Below, in pieces: positions 1-7,357 of a DNA stretch of 17,807 nt. Every line of letters starts with the position of its first letter. The first letter of the stretch is position 1. The position numbers and the translations under genes were made by a program. Source of the stretch: DATAEK01 sp036258055 (GTDB lineage Bacteria > Acidobacteriota > Vicinamibacteria > Vicinamibacterales > 2-12-FULL-66-21); assembly GCA_036258055.1 (NCBI GenBank), contig DATAEK010000147.1, positions 1 to 17,807 of the forward strand, written 5' to 3'. The notes below the pieces were generated by a model that was given only the letters and a program-made list of their open reading frames with translations, was not told the origin of the DNA and did no database searches.

Positions 1-822
1 CTGCGCGCCGTGGCGTACCGGATGCTCGGCTCGGTGAGCGAGGTGGACGACGCCGTTCAGGAAGCGTGGCTGCGGCTCAGCCGCGCCGACGCCACGGGCA
101 TCGACAACCTTGGCGGATGGCTGACCACGGTCGTCGCGCGCGTGTGCCTCGACATGCTGCGGTCGCGCCAATCGCGGCGCGAGGAGCCGTTCACCCCGGA
201 CGCGCCGGAGCCGGTTGCGACCGGCACGCGCGGGAGCAGCCCCGAGCAGGAAGCGCTCCTCGCGGATTCGGTCGGGCTCGCGCTGCTCGTCGTGCTCGAC
301 CGGCTGACGCCGGCGGAACGCCTCGCCTTCGTGCTGCACGACATGTTCGCCATGCCGTTCGAGGAGATCGCGCCGATCGTCGGCCGTTCCGCAGAGGCGG
401 CGCGGCAGCTCGCCAGCCGCGCGCGGCGCCGCGTGCGCGGCGGCGGGGCGCCCGACCCCGATCTCGTCCGGCAGCGCGAGGTCGTCGAGGCCTTTATCGC
501 GGCGTTACGCGGCGGCGACTTCGAAGGCCTGCTCGCCGTCCTCGATCCGGATCTCGTGGTTCGCGCGGACATGACGGCGGCGTCCCCGCCGACCGAGATC
601 CGCGGCGCGGCCGTCTGGGCGAAGGGGGCCGTCGCCTACGGGCACATGGCGCGGCTCACGCGGCCCGCGCTCGTGAATGGGGCGATCGGTGTCGTGGTGG
701 CACCGCAGGGACGATTGGTGAGAGCGCTCCGGTTCACGATCGCAAACGGAAAGATCACCGAGATCGAGGTCATCGGCAATCCGGCGCGGCTCGGCGAGCT
801 CGACGTGTCGATCGTGGACTGA
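1..822 (+). CDS. ECF41 (SigJ-like) sigma factor, 5' end cut by the window
   Basis: Extracytoplasmic-function sigma factor that would direct RNA polymerase to its own regulon. The reading frame is open from base 1 and begins LRAVAYRMLGS, the interior of region 2 in this family, so only a short N-terminal piece is missing; the GTG at 10 is probably not the start. Region 2 is seen as DDAVQEAWLRLSR. Region 4 follows around LTPAERLAFVLHDMF and the helix-turn-helix PFEEIAPIVGRSAEAARQLA. From about residue 155 (VEAFIAALRGGDFEGLLAVL) a SnoaL-like domain replaces an anti-sigma factor, and the protein ends with NPARL, the place of the NPDKL-like motif of ECF41. In that family the fused domain modulates activity. 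ECF41 genes usually sit beside a carboxymuconolactone decarboxylase, oxidoreductase or epimerase; no such partner is seen downstream, so it may lie left of the window. Confidence 0.88.
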   Translation: MRAVAYRMLGSVSEVDDAVQEAWLRLSRADATGIDNLGGWLTTVVARVCLDMLRSRQSRREEPFTPDAPEPVATGTRGSSPEQEALLADSVGLALLVVLDRLTPAERLAFVLHDMFAMPFEEIAPIVGRSAEAARQLASRARRRVRGGGAPDPDLVRQREVVEAFIAALRGGDFEGLLAVLDPDLVVRADMTAASPPTEIRGAAVWAKGAVAYGHMARLTRPALVNGAIGVVVAPQGRLVRALRFTIANGKITEIEVIGNPARLGELDVSIVD

Positions 823-891
823 AGCATGCCGCTCGAGGTACTGTAGGCAACGGACCGCGGCGCTGCGAGCTGAGGACGCTCGAGGCGCGCG

Positions 892-1239
892 ATGAAGAAA
901 AACGTCCTCTCGTTTCCACCGGCCGAGCACACACTCGATAGCCAGCTCAGATTCGCGATTGCGAACAAGCGTCTGATTCGATTCACCTATGACGGTGCAG
1001 TACGCGTCGCTGAGCCGCACGATTACGGACTGCGTGACGGCGCGACGAAAGTGTTGGCGTTTCAGCGTGAGAAGGCGGGGCGCAAAAAGCGCGACGTCCT
1101 CGGCTGGAGGTGGCTCGACACCTCGAAAATCCACGACTGCATCGTGCTCGAGGCCTCGTTCAGCGGGACACGTGAAGCCGCGGCTCAGCACCACCATCAC
1201 TGGGACGTGCTCTACGCGCGAGTGGACCACACGACGTGA
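892..1239 (+). CDS. Small WYL-like protein of unknown function
   Basis: A 115-residue protein with no signal peptide. The segment LRFAIANKRLIRFTYDG, then VAEPHDYGLRDG and KVLAFQ, resembles the core of WYL domains (beta-barrel ligand-sensing modules), but the helix-turn-helix and the rest of a normal WYL regulator are absent. Stand-alone short proteins of this shape, ending in a W-D-x-x-(Y/F)-A-R-V-like motif (here HHHHWDVLYARVDH), are familiar from many bacteria without a known role. A GAGG at 882-885 lies six bases before the ATG and supports this start. It begins 70 bases after the sigma factor gene on the same strand, so co-transcription is possible. The family link is by recall of pattern, not by search. 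Confidence 0.7.
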   Translation: MKKNVLSFPPAEHTLDSQLRFAIANKRLIRFTYDGAVRVAEPHDYGLRDGATKVLAFQREKAGRKKRDVLGWRWLDTSKIHDCIVLEASFSGTREAAAQHHHHWDVLYARVDHTT

Positions 1240-1359
1240 AAGCCGCAGCCCGTCCCAGGGTCCTTCAGGCACCGGCCACGCCGATGCGCTCCAGCGTGCG
1301 GCCCTGCGCCCCGAGTCCTGCGCCGTGTAAAGAACGCTCTTGTTCAGCGAGTCCTCGAG

Positions 1360-2277
1360 TTATGAGGGCTTGACGCCCGCGTCCCTCAGATAGTCGGTCA
1401 TCGTCTTCGCAAACTGCGGGAAGGCGATCTCAGGCTCCTCGATCTCGGGATGCCACTTCTTCTCCCACTCGAAGCAGTAGTACCCCTTGTAGCCACCTGC
1501 CGCGAGCACAGCAACCTGTGATTTCACCGGCACCTGACCGGCGCCGGTCAGAACGTAGCGTCGATCCTCGCCGCTTGGCACCGAGTCCTTGAGGTGCGTG
1601 TGCCGGATCCACTGGCCCAACGCGGCGTATGTATCGGCGGGTTGTTCGTTTCCGGCGACGAACGTGTGATGCGCATCCCACAACACCGCGAACGCGTCCG
1701 ACGCAACGCCGGCATGAACGGCCGCGATGTCCTTCGAGTGTGTGAAGTCGCCATGTGACTCGATCAGGATCGTGACGCCGGCCGGCTTGGCATGCGAGGC
1801 CATCTGCTGAAATCCTTCAATGACGCGCGCGAAGACCGCGTCGCGAGGCTCCCCCGGCGGGATCTTGTCGCCGAACATCCGAACGTACTTGACCCCCATC
1901 GCGTGCGCGAGATCGATGAACCTGCGCCCCTCGTCCAACGCTTCCTGACGAGCCGCCCCCGTCCTGTGCATCTCCGCCGAGGCACCGAGATCCGATACGA
2001 CGAGTCCCAGAGCTGACAGATCTTTCTTCGCGTCGGCAAGCCGCGAACCAGTCAGCTCGGGTACTTTCGTCAGATCGAGTTCCCCTGCAACTCCTCTCAA
2101 CTCGATTGCGGAATAACCGAGACGGTCTGCGCGTTCGAGCACGGTCTTCCAGCTCCATGCCGGACATCCCAGCGTGGAGAAGGCGATCGGATAGCGGGGA
2201 CCTCGCGCACGGACGGTTCTGGTTGCAGCGACACCGCCCGCGAGCATGGCCAAGAAGGTGCGGCGGGTGGTCTGCAT
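1360..2277 (-). CDS. Tat-exported sugar phosphate isomerase/epimerase-type TIM-barrel protein
   Basis: A 305-residue member of the xylose-isomerase-like TIM barrel superfamily (AP endonuclease 2 fold). The N-terminus MQTTRRTFLAMLAGGVAAT carries a twin-arginine motif (RRTFL) and a short hydrophobic stretch, so it should be exported folded. The barrel starts at FSTLGCPAWSW. The likely metal ligands are E173 in LIESH, D201 in LWDAHH, H228 in HTHLKD and E270 in CFEWEKKW, in the usual order. Relatives isomerise or epimerise sugars or inositols; the substrate cannot be told from sequence. It is transcribed alone, convergent with the WYL-like gene. No Shine-Dalgarno sequence precedes the ATG, but a perfect TATAAT lies seven bases upstream of it. 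Confidence 0.88.
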   Translation of the reverse strand: MQTTRRTFLAMLAGGVAATRTVRARGPRYPIAFSTLGCPAWSWKTVLERADRLGYSAIELRGVAGELDLTKVPELTGSRLADAKKDLSALGLVVSDLGASAEMHRTGAARQEALDEGRRFIDLAHAMGVKYVRMFGDKIPPGEPRDAVFARVIEGFQQMASHAKPAGVTILIESHGDFTHSKDIAAVHAGVASDAFAVLWDAHHTFVAGNEQPADTYAALGQWIRHTHLKDSVPSGEDRRYVLTGAGQVPVKSQVAVLAAGGYKGYYCFEWEKKWHPEIEEPEIAFPQFAKTMTDYLRDAGVKPS

Positions 2278-2284
2278 GACGCGG

Positions 2285-2290
2285 ATTATA
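2285..2290 (-). promoter_or_regulatory. -10 box placed for leaderless transcription of the TIM-barrel gene
   Basis: Read on the minus strand the bases are TATAAT, followed by CCGCGTC and then the ATG of the gene ending at 1360. A -10 element seven bases before the start codon puts the transcription start at or next to the A of ATG. No GGAGG-like ribosome binding site exists in the gap. No convincing -35 is seen 16-19 bases upstream. The positional logic fits a leaderless mRNA; the box itself could be chance. Confidence 0.45.
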
Positions 2291-2601
2291 GGTTGCGCCA
2301 GTGAACACCGCGAACATCACCGGCTATGACGCGGAGGAGATTTCACCCAGCCAGTTATCACAGGACTTGACTGTTGATTCGCGCTGACCCGTACTAGATA
2401 CTACCGCCCCTGGCGACGCGCGAGGCCATCACCACATCGTCGGCAGTTGCGTTACTCCTGGCATCCGTCCGACAAGTACCCACAGCCCTCCGTTGATGGC
2501 CAGCACAGTCAAAGGTCCACTTCATGTGGGCAACTGTCATGCGGGCGCGTCGCACGCAGCCGAATGGACGTCCGAATTCGACCTTTCCGTGAGGAAGCGC
2601 G
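2291..2601. other. Intergenic spacer between divergent genes
   Basis: No coding sequence is supported here; the open frames have no recognisable protein character. A weak forward promoter candidate, TTGACT at 2367-2372 with TACTAG at 2392-2397 (19-base spacer), could serve the small gene starting at 2602, leaving a leader of about 200 bases. No terminator-like hairpin or repeat was noticed. Confidence 0.4.
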
Positions 2602-2991
2602 GTGGCGGATGATGGGATGAGCACAATGTCAGTCCCGGCACTCCTTCGGCAGCAAGTTGATCGGTGGGCACAGACGTGGCTCAGCTCGAAGTTTTCACGG
2701 CTTCTCGAATGGCGTGCGCAAAATCCAGGTCCCTTCAATTATCCGATCGCCGTGTTCTCGGAATGGCGCGGCAAGGCCTTCTACCTCAGTGTTCGGTACC
2801 GCGCTCGGAGCCGCAGGCCTGAGGATGATTTCATCGTTCGGCACACGCGGATGACGCTGACCGGTTTCGGCAGATTCGACCTCGCGTACTTTCGCCACAC
2901 CGACAAGTGGTTCACCGTCTACCGCGGATTGACAGCCGCTGACTGTTTTCGGGAGATCGAGGAGAACGAGATCTTCTGGCCGACGACTTGA
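2602..2991 (+). CDS. Small hypothetical protein, possibly DUF3024-like
   Basis: A 129-residue soluble protein rich in aromatic and basic residues. The C-terminal half, RFDLAYFRHTDKWFTVYRG followed by CFREIEENEIFWP, recalls the pattern of DUF3024 proteins: a strand with arginine and tryptophan, then a short helix ending in a phenylalanine-tryptophan motif. That link is a recollection and uncertain, and the function is unknown. The GTG start at 2602 is preceded by GAGG at 2591-2594 with seven bases between, better placed than for the ATG at 2617. It stands alone between a divergent upstream gene and a downstream amidohydrolase 200 bases away. Alternative: an orphan protein without a family. Confidence 0.6.
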   Translation: MADDGMSTMSVPALLRQQVDRWAQTWLSSKFSRLLEWRAQNPGPFNYPIAVFSEWRGKAFYLSVRYRARSRRPEDDFIVRHTRMTLTGFGRFDLAYFRHTDKWFTVYRGLTAADCFREIEENEIFWPTT

Positions 2992-3191
2992 CCGCCCTCA
3001 GGCCGGCAAGGGCACAAGCCGCCGATTTCGAAGCGATGCTTTTCCACGATGGGCCCGAATGCCTTTGAGACTCTCGTTCGGCGGCACGACACGGCAGCGC
3101 TAACGTGCAGATTGAATGTTCGTGATGTTTGATCTCCCGATGGACAACGCAGCTGCGGCAAGCTTCATTGCCCTGTGGTATTTAAGCGGCC

Positions 3192-4358
3192 ATGAACCGA
3201 ATCCTCGGTGCAGGGGCAGCCCTGGTGACAGCACTGACAGTCACTGTTGCCGCTACACCTGACCTCGCACAACCACCCGACCTCTACCTCCGCAGCGCCC
3301 GATGGCTGGATCCGATCTCCGGTGAACTGAAGGGACCGGTCGTCATCCAGGTATCTGGCGACCGCATCACGAAAATCATTCCGACTGCCGAACACAAAGC
3401 CACCGGGAGGGTGATCGACCTCGGCGCAGCCGCAATTCTGCCGGGGCTGATCGACGCCCACGTCCATCTGCAGATCGGCGGCGCCCCGAACGAGAACGCA
3501 AAAGCAATCCTTCGCGCGGGGTTTACGACGGTCGTGGACCTGGGCTCGACCTCGGACGTCGTCCTTCGGCTGCGCGATCGGATCGCCAGGGGACAAGAGG
3601 AAGGCCCCCGCATCCTGGCGGCAGGGAAGTGGGTCGGGACGAAGAACGGCATCTGCGAGTTCGGAGGCATCGGCGTGTCCGGCGGGCCGGACGCCTTTCG
3701 GGCTCGGGTTCGCGAGAACGTCGAGGCTGGCGCCGATCTGACGAAAGTCTGCGTGTCGACGTGGCTGGCGGACGCGTTCTCCCGTCCGGACGCGTACGAA
3801 ATCCAGGATGCCGCGCTCGAGGCGGTGGTCGATGAATCGCACAAGGCGAAACGGCTGGTGATTGCGCACGCGATCAGTCTCGGGAGCGTGAAGGCGGCCC
3901 TGGGCGCGAAGGTTGATGGTCTGGCGCACGGCTCGCTGGTCGATCAGCCGACGGCGGTCGAGCTGCGCGAGCGCGGCATCTTCATGATCCCGACGCTCGC
4001 GGCCCTGGCGGGTGCTAACACTGGTCCGGCGGGGGAGGCCCTTCGTCGCGCGGTCAAAACCGCGCACGACGGCGGTGTTCGATTAGTCTTCGGTACGGAT
4101 GGAGGAGTGCTCCCTCACGGCGAGAACGCAGAGGAATTTGCCGCTCTAGTCGATGCCGGGATCCCCACGATTGAGGCGATACGGTCCGCGACGATGAACG
4201 CCGCGCGGGCGTTCGCGCTCGACAAGGAAATAGGCGCGATTGCCGAAGGACGCGCTGCGGACATCATCGCCGTGGACGGCGACCCACTTCGCGACGTCGG
4301 GGCACTCTCTCGCGTCGTGTTCGTGATGCACAACGGACGCGTGGTGCGTCAACCTTAG
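3192..4358 (+). CDS. Exported metal-dependent amidohydrolase (imidazolonepropionase-like)
   Basis: A 388-residue amidohydrolase-superfamily enzyme hydrolysing amide, ester or related bonds; the closest groups are exported imidazolonepropionase-like and Xaa-Pro-dipeptidase-like amidohydrolases, and the substrate is unknown. The first 25 or so residues (MNRILGAGAALVTALTVTVA) form a signal peptide. The beta-sandwich surrounds the TIM barrel. The metal site is complete: H90 and H92 in DAHVHL, K185 in ADLTKVCVS (the lysine that becomes carboxylated), H226 in IAHA, H246 in LAHGS and D303 in FGTDGG. The end, EGRAADIIAVDGDPLRD, is the typical closing sandwich strand. No Shine-Dalgarno is visible; TATTTA lies at 3179-3184, seven bases before the ATG. 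The next gene points the opposite way. Confidence 0.92.
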   Translation: MNRILGAGAALVTALTVTVAATPDLAQPPDLYLRSARWLDPISGELKGPVVIQVSGDRITKIIPTAEHKATGRVIDLGAAAILPGLIDAHVHLQIGGAPNENAKAILRAGFTTVVDLGSTSDVVLRLRDRIARGQEEGPRILAAGKWVGTKNGICEFGGIGVSGGPDAFRARVRENVEAGADLTKVCVSTWLADAFSRPDAYEIQDAALEAVVDESHKAKRLVIAHAISLGSVKAALGAKVDGLAHGSLVDQPTAVELRERGIFMIPTLAALAGANTGPAGEALRRAVKTAHDGGVRLVFGTDGGVLPHGENAEEFAALVDAGIPTIEAIRSATMNAARAFALDKEIGAIAEGRAADIIAVDGDPLRDVGALSRVVFVMHNGRVVRQP

Positions 4359-4397
4359 CCTTGAATGAGTTTTGACCAGCATCCGATCAGACGGTCG

Positions 4398-4865
4398 CTA
4401 TTGTGGAACCCGGCCCTGCCGCTGAAGCCACCACCTCATACACCGGTGTCCGAAATCAACCGGCTCGCAGAACATGAGCGGACAGCCGCCCACGATGCAG
4501 TCGATGCCCTGCGCGGCACACTCTCGAACGGCTTCTTCTGAAACGCTCCCGTTCCCGAAAGACCGATGGAACCACACTCGGCGCACATCGCGATCCCGAC
4601 ACTGCTGCACAATCTGGACAGAGATGTCCGGAGCGGTGGCGATCACCACGCCGTCAATTGGCTCTGGTACAGCGGCAACGCTGCTGTAACAGCGTCCGCC
4701 CTCGACCTCTAACGCGTTGGGGTTGATGGGGAACACCTCGTAACCGGAGTCTCTCAGCTTGCGAAACACGGCATTGGCAGCCTGATTCGGCTGCCGCGAG
4801 ACGCCGGCCACGGCAATCCGTCGTCCGCGAAGAAACGCCGCGACTGATTCGGGAGTCCTGGCCAT
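4398..4865 (-). CDS. CoA-binding (YccU-type Rossmann) protein
   Basis: A 155-residue protein made of a single CoA_binding Rossmann domain, as in YccU and the N-terminal part of succinyl-CoA synthetase alpha. The nucleotide-binding start is IAVAGVSRQPNQAANAVFRK (residues 17-36), then FPINPN, IDGVVIATAP, RRVWFHRSFGNGSVSEEAV and the terminal signature GGCPLMFCEPVDFGH (126-140), which marks a distinctive subgroup. No catalytic domain is attached, so it is probably a regulatory or scavenging CoA binder; its physiological role is unknown in most bacteria. No strong ribosome binding site precedes the ATG at 4865. It lies 156 bases downstream of the GH25 gene on the same strand and could share its transcript. 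Convergent with the amidohydrolase gene. Confidence 0.88.
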   Translation of the reverse strand: MARTPESVAAFLRGRRIAVAGVSRQPNQAANAVFRKLRDSGYEVFPINPNALEVEGGRCYSSVAAVPEPIDGVVIATAPDISVQIVQQCRDRDVRRVWFHRSFGNGSVSEEAVRECAAQGIDCIVGGCPLMFCEPVDFGHRCMRWWLQRQGRVPQ

Positions 4866-5021
4866 GGCTCATGACCAGAGGACGCAAATCGGGTACCGCG
4901 ACTCTGTCGCCTGAGCGTGTCACCTTTGAGAGCTTTGTCCCGGCTGTCGCTGACCGAAGGGTCGATCGCCAGGCGGATTTCTTCCCGTACGAGCGGAACA
5001 TTCCCCAGCCGCACGCGTCTT

Positions 5022-5789
5022 TCAGCGCCGCTTCCGGCTCCTCGACCGTCGCCGGATCGGCGCTCTTGATCTGGATGGCGATCGACGTGCTGCGCGTACG
5101 ACCACGTCGACCTGAGGGAGGACCGGGCCCGGATCGCCGATGCAGCGATTGAGGTCCACCGCCCCCGCAATACCGGAGACCGATCCTTCGCTCGAATGCT
5201 GCCAGTGGGTCCAGTCAGTCCAGCCTGCTGGCATCCTCGGCGGGGGATTCTGCCGGTAACTCGCCACCCACAGCGGGTAGTGTGTCAGTTGTCCGGGCCG
5301 GCCGCGAAAAATCGCATCGACGCTGGCCCAGTTCGTGTAGATGAGCGGGACCATCGCGTAGTGATCTTCGAGCAACTCGAGCAATTCGATCACCACCGGG
5401 ATGCGTTGCGCTGACGGCAGCTCCGACCAGTCCTGTCCGTCGACCTCGAGGTCGACGACCGGCGCGAGGTCGCCCGCATCGAGCGTCACGACGCTCGTGA
5501 AATTCTCGAACTGCTCGCTGGCGGTCGCCTCGGGATCGAAGAAGTGATACGCGCCCCGAATGACGCTGTTGAGCGCCGCACCCTCCCAATTCGCGGCGAA
5601 TCGCGAGTCGATGAACCCGGCGCCCTGCGTCGCCTTCATGAACGCGTAGCGAATGCCGGCGGCCGACACCCTGGCCCAGTCAATCTGCCCCTGGTGGTGC
5701 GAGACATCGATGCCTCTGGTGAATTCGACCGTATCCAACGCGCGGGTTCTGCGCGCTGAACGGCGTTTCGTCCGACGATGCGTGGCCAT
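5022..5789 (-). CDS. GH25 lysozyme-like protein with Arg/Ser-rich ends
   Basis: A glycoside hydrolase family 25 protein (N-acetylmuramidase) expected to cleave peptidoglycan. The frame is open further upstream, but the ATG at 5789 is chosen because GAGG precedes it by about nine bases and the domain begins soon after. Domain features in the 255-residue form: RGIDVSHHQG with D28, YAFMKATQG, GAYHFFDP, the catalytic pair D113 and E115 in APVVDLEVDG, IYTNW, YPLWVASY, and the closing HWQHSS...GAVDLNRC. No signal peptide is seen; instead residues 1-16 are strongly basic, and residues 232-255 are almost only arginine, serine, lysine and proline. It is divergent from the gene at 5985. With no export signal it may act after lysis, through another export route, or as a phage-derived enzyme. 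Confidence 0.87.
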   Translation of the reverse strand: MATHRRTKRRSARRTRALDTVEFTRGIDVSHHQGQIDWARVSAAGIRYAFMKATQGAGFIDSRFAANWEGAALNSVIRGAYHFFDPEATASEQFENFTSVVTLDAGDLAPVVDLEVDGQDWSELPSAQRIPVVIELLELLEDHYAMVPLIYTNWASVDAIFRGRPGQLTHYPLWVASYRQNPPPRMPAGWTDWTHWQHSSEGSVSGIAGAVDLNRCIGDPGPVLPQVDVVVRAARRSPSRSRAPIRRRSRSRKRR

Positions 5790-5865
5790 TTCGGAAACCT
5801 CGAAGGTTGGGAACGTCAGGTTATCAGGGTACGGCTGATCCCAGCTGACCGTACGCCGGATCTTC

Positions 5866-5894
5866 TTGACACCCGTCGACGTCGGGCGTAAGAC
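5866..5894 (+). promoter_or_regulatory. Sigma-70-type promoter for the duplicated-domain secreted protein
   Basis: A perfect TTGACA at 5866-5871 is followed by a 17-base spacer and TAAGAC at 5889-5894 (four of six consensus bases). Transcription would start near 5901, about 84 bases before the ATG at 5985. It sits in the spacer between two divergent genes, where a promoter is expected. Confidence 0.55.
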
Positions 5895-5929
5895 AGATGC
5901 TCTACAGCAATCACCGCTTCGCGAACTCT

Positions 5930-5948
5930 GCCCTCGCAAGAGGAGGGC
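5930..5948 (+). promoter_or_regulatory. Small hairpin in the 5' leader
   Basis: GCCCTC at 5930-5935 pairs perfectly with GAGGGC at 5943-5948 around a seven-base loop. It lies in the predicted leader between the promoter at 5866 and the ribosome binding site AGGAG at 5974. It could stabilise the mRNA; no regulatory role is shown. Confidence 0.3.
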
Positions 5949-5984
5949 TATCGATCCGTGCTCTCAACAAGACAGGAGCGCAAC

Positions 5985-6797
5985 ATGAAACGCACGACAG
6001 CGGTTCGAACGTGGCTGGTCTGGTCCACGGTGCTCTGCGCGGCGCTCGGCGTGAATTACGGGCTGACGGCGCAGACACCGGCCGCGGGCGCGCAGGGCGC
6101 GGCCCCCGCGAGGCAACTCCTCGGCGTCACCGTCACCCACATCAAACCCGAGCTCTTGACGGAGTGGCAGGAGTGGCAGAAGTCAGAAGTGATGCCGACG
6201 CTTCAGAAGGGAGGCGTGAAGCAACGCGACGCCTGGCAGACGGTCATCGGCGAATCCTTCGAGTACGCTATGGTGACGCCGCTCGAGAACTTCGCCCAGC
6301 GCGACGGCCAGGGCCCGATCGTAAAAGCCCTCGGCGAGCAGGGCGCACAGGCCTACGGCGCTAAAAATCGCCGGTTCGTAACCAGCGTGCGCACGCTCGT
6401 GGTCGCCGAGCGCCCGGATCTCTCCTACGCTCCAGAAAGGAAAGAGCCGCCGACGCTCGGAGTCCTCTCCATCACCTCCATCGTGCCCGGACGCGTGACG
6501 GACTACGAAAACCACGTCAAGACGGACGTTCTGCCGCTGCAGAAGCAGGCACAGTCGCTCGGCTACCTGGTGAGCCAGACCGTGTTTGGCGGCGACGGCA
6601 ACGAGTTCGTGAGCATGACCCTCGTGAATTCGTTCGCAGATTTTGACAAGGGGCCGGCGGCGGTGCGCGTGCTCGGCGCAGCCGGCGCGGCGAAGCTCGC
6701 GACGAAAGCCGCTGGGATCATTGCCCATACAGAACGGACCGTGTGCCGCTACGACCCGAATCTGAGCTTCAAGGTCGGGAAGTCGACCTCGCGGTAA
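5985..6797 (+). CDS. Secreted protein with two dimeric alpha/beta-barrel-like repeats
   Basis: A 270-residue protein of unknown function. The ATG at 5985 follows AGGAG (5974-5978) by six bases, so the upstream in-frame GTG at 5958 is rejected. Residues 1-30 (MKRTTAVRTWLVWSTVLCAA then LGVNYGLTAQ) form a signal peptide. The mature part is an internal duplication. Unit one starts LLGVTVTHIKPELLTEWQEW and ends ERPDLSY; unit two starts TLGVLSITSIVPGRVTDYEN and ends RYDPNLSF, each about 100 residues. The strand-helix pattern and size resemble dimeric alpha/beta barrels such as NIPSNAP or antibiotic monooxygenase-like domains, where two units pair into one barrel. No catalytic residue is recognised. 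The gene ends exactly where the palindromic repeat element begins. Confidence 0.75.
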   Translation: MKRTTAVRTWLVWSTVLCAALGVNYGLTAQTPAAGAQGAAPARQLLGVTVTHIKPELLTEWQEWQKSEVMPTLQKGGVKQRDAWQTVIGESFEYAMVTPLENFAQRDGQGPIVKALGEQGAQAYGAKNRRFVTSVRTLVVAERPDLSYAPERKEPPTLGVLSITSIVPGRVTDYENHVKTDVLPLQKQAQSLGYLVSQTVFGGDGNEFVSMTLVNSFADFDKGPAAVRVLGAAGAAKLATKAAGIIAHTERTVCRYDPNLSFKVGKSTSR

Positions 6798-7043
6798 CTA
6801 GTACGACCTTGTCAGATTCTACGAATGCGGCGAAACACGGCCCGCTCCGGCAAGCTAACGCTGGCGTGGAAAAACGCGCGCTTCGCAGCGCCGGTCGCGA
6901 CCCGCGCTGGGTCTCCAACCCAGCGCGGCAGTCACGCTGCGCGCGCGTTTTACCCGCTGCCGGGGGTCACGCCCGCTCACGCTTGCCTGCGCGGACCGTG
7001 TTCCGCCGCCAAAGAGCCACACAGAATCTGACTAAGTAGTACA
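6797..7043. mobile_element. Palindromic MITE-like repeat element (full copy)
   Basis: A non-coding element of about 245 bases that is one long imperfect palindrome. The ends are imperfect terminal inverted repeats: GTACGACCTTGTCAGATTCT at 6801-6820, and at 7023-7042, read on the opposite strand, GTACTACTTAGTCAGATTCT (17 of 20 identical). Further inward, AACACGG(C/T)CCGC and GGCAAGC also recur in inverted form, and the centre is a strong hairpin (6871-6951). The left arm, 6797-6857, recurs inverted at 15629-15688 with 59 of 61 positions identical. No transposase is encoded, so this looks like a non-autonomous, MITE- or REP-like family. No clear target-site duplication is visible. It begins at the last base of the preceding stop codon. 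Confidence 0.75.
6871..6951. repeat. Central hairpin of the palindromic element
   Basis: AAAACGCGCGC (6871-6881) plus GCAGCG (6885-6890) pairs perfectly with CGCTGCGCGCGCGTTTT (6935-6951); the only interruption is a three-base bulge TTC at 6882-6884. Inside it, CCGCGCTGGGT (6902-6912) pairs perfectly with ACCCAGCGCGG (6918-6928) around the loop CTCCA. Two nested perfect stems of 17 and 11 pairs would extrude readily in DNA or fold in RNA. Confidence 0.8.
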
Positions 7044-7357
7044 AGTGACCTGTCCTCGTCATTTGTAAAGCGGCTTTCGGGCGGGGCATCGCGCCTCCCG
7101 CGGATACCGAGTGTCTCGCTGGACACCGTCCGTCAAACCGAACGTCCATCCCGTGCCACTCCGTTCGTTTCATCGAGGGACGGCCTGTCTGATGACGCCG
7201 GCGGCGTGTGCGTATCCGCTCACACGTTGCACAGACGACGCGAAGCCGCGCGTCCACGACTGTTGGCGCAGATGATTGCCGCACGAAAGCAGCCGGTGAT
7301 CCGAAGATGGTTTCACGAGGTCTGGAACGAGGGGCGTGAAGAGACGATAGATCGTTC
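7044..7357. other. Intergenic spacer before the M48 protease gene
   Basis: About 310 bases with no coding region I can support; the overlapping open frames on the minus strand are low-complexity and unlike known proteins. I see no tRNA, clear promoter or terminator. No strong Shine-Dalgarno precedes the ATG at 7358. Confidence 0.4.

Noticed and set aside
66..941. Long forward frame overlapping the sigma factor
   Set aside because: Composition is alanine/arginine-rich without domains; it is the shifted frame of the ECF41 gene, whose frame carries clear motifs.
1268..1345. Minus-strand frame ending in GAGLGAQGRTLERIGVAGA before a TGA, possibly a gene remnant
   Set aside because: It looks somewhat protein-like, but it is short, has no start, matches no family I know, and open frames of this size are common by chance in GC-rich DNA.
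3165..4067. 300-codon minus-strand frame opposite the amidohydrolase
   Set aside because: Arginine/aspartate-rich antisense shadow; the plus strand has the complete metal site.
5790..5939. Fifty-residue N-terminal extension of the GH25 protein
   Set aside because: The extension overlaps the forward promoter at 5866-5894, has no signal peptide or domain, and the ATG at 5789 has a better ribosome binding site.
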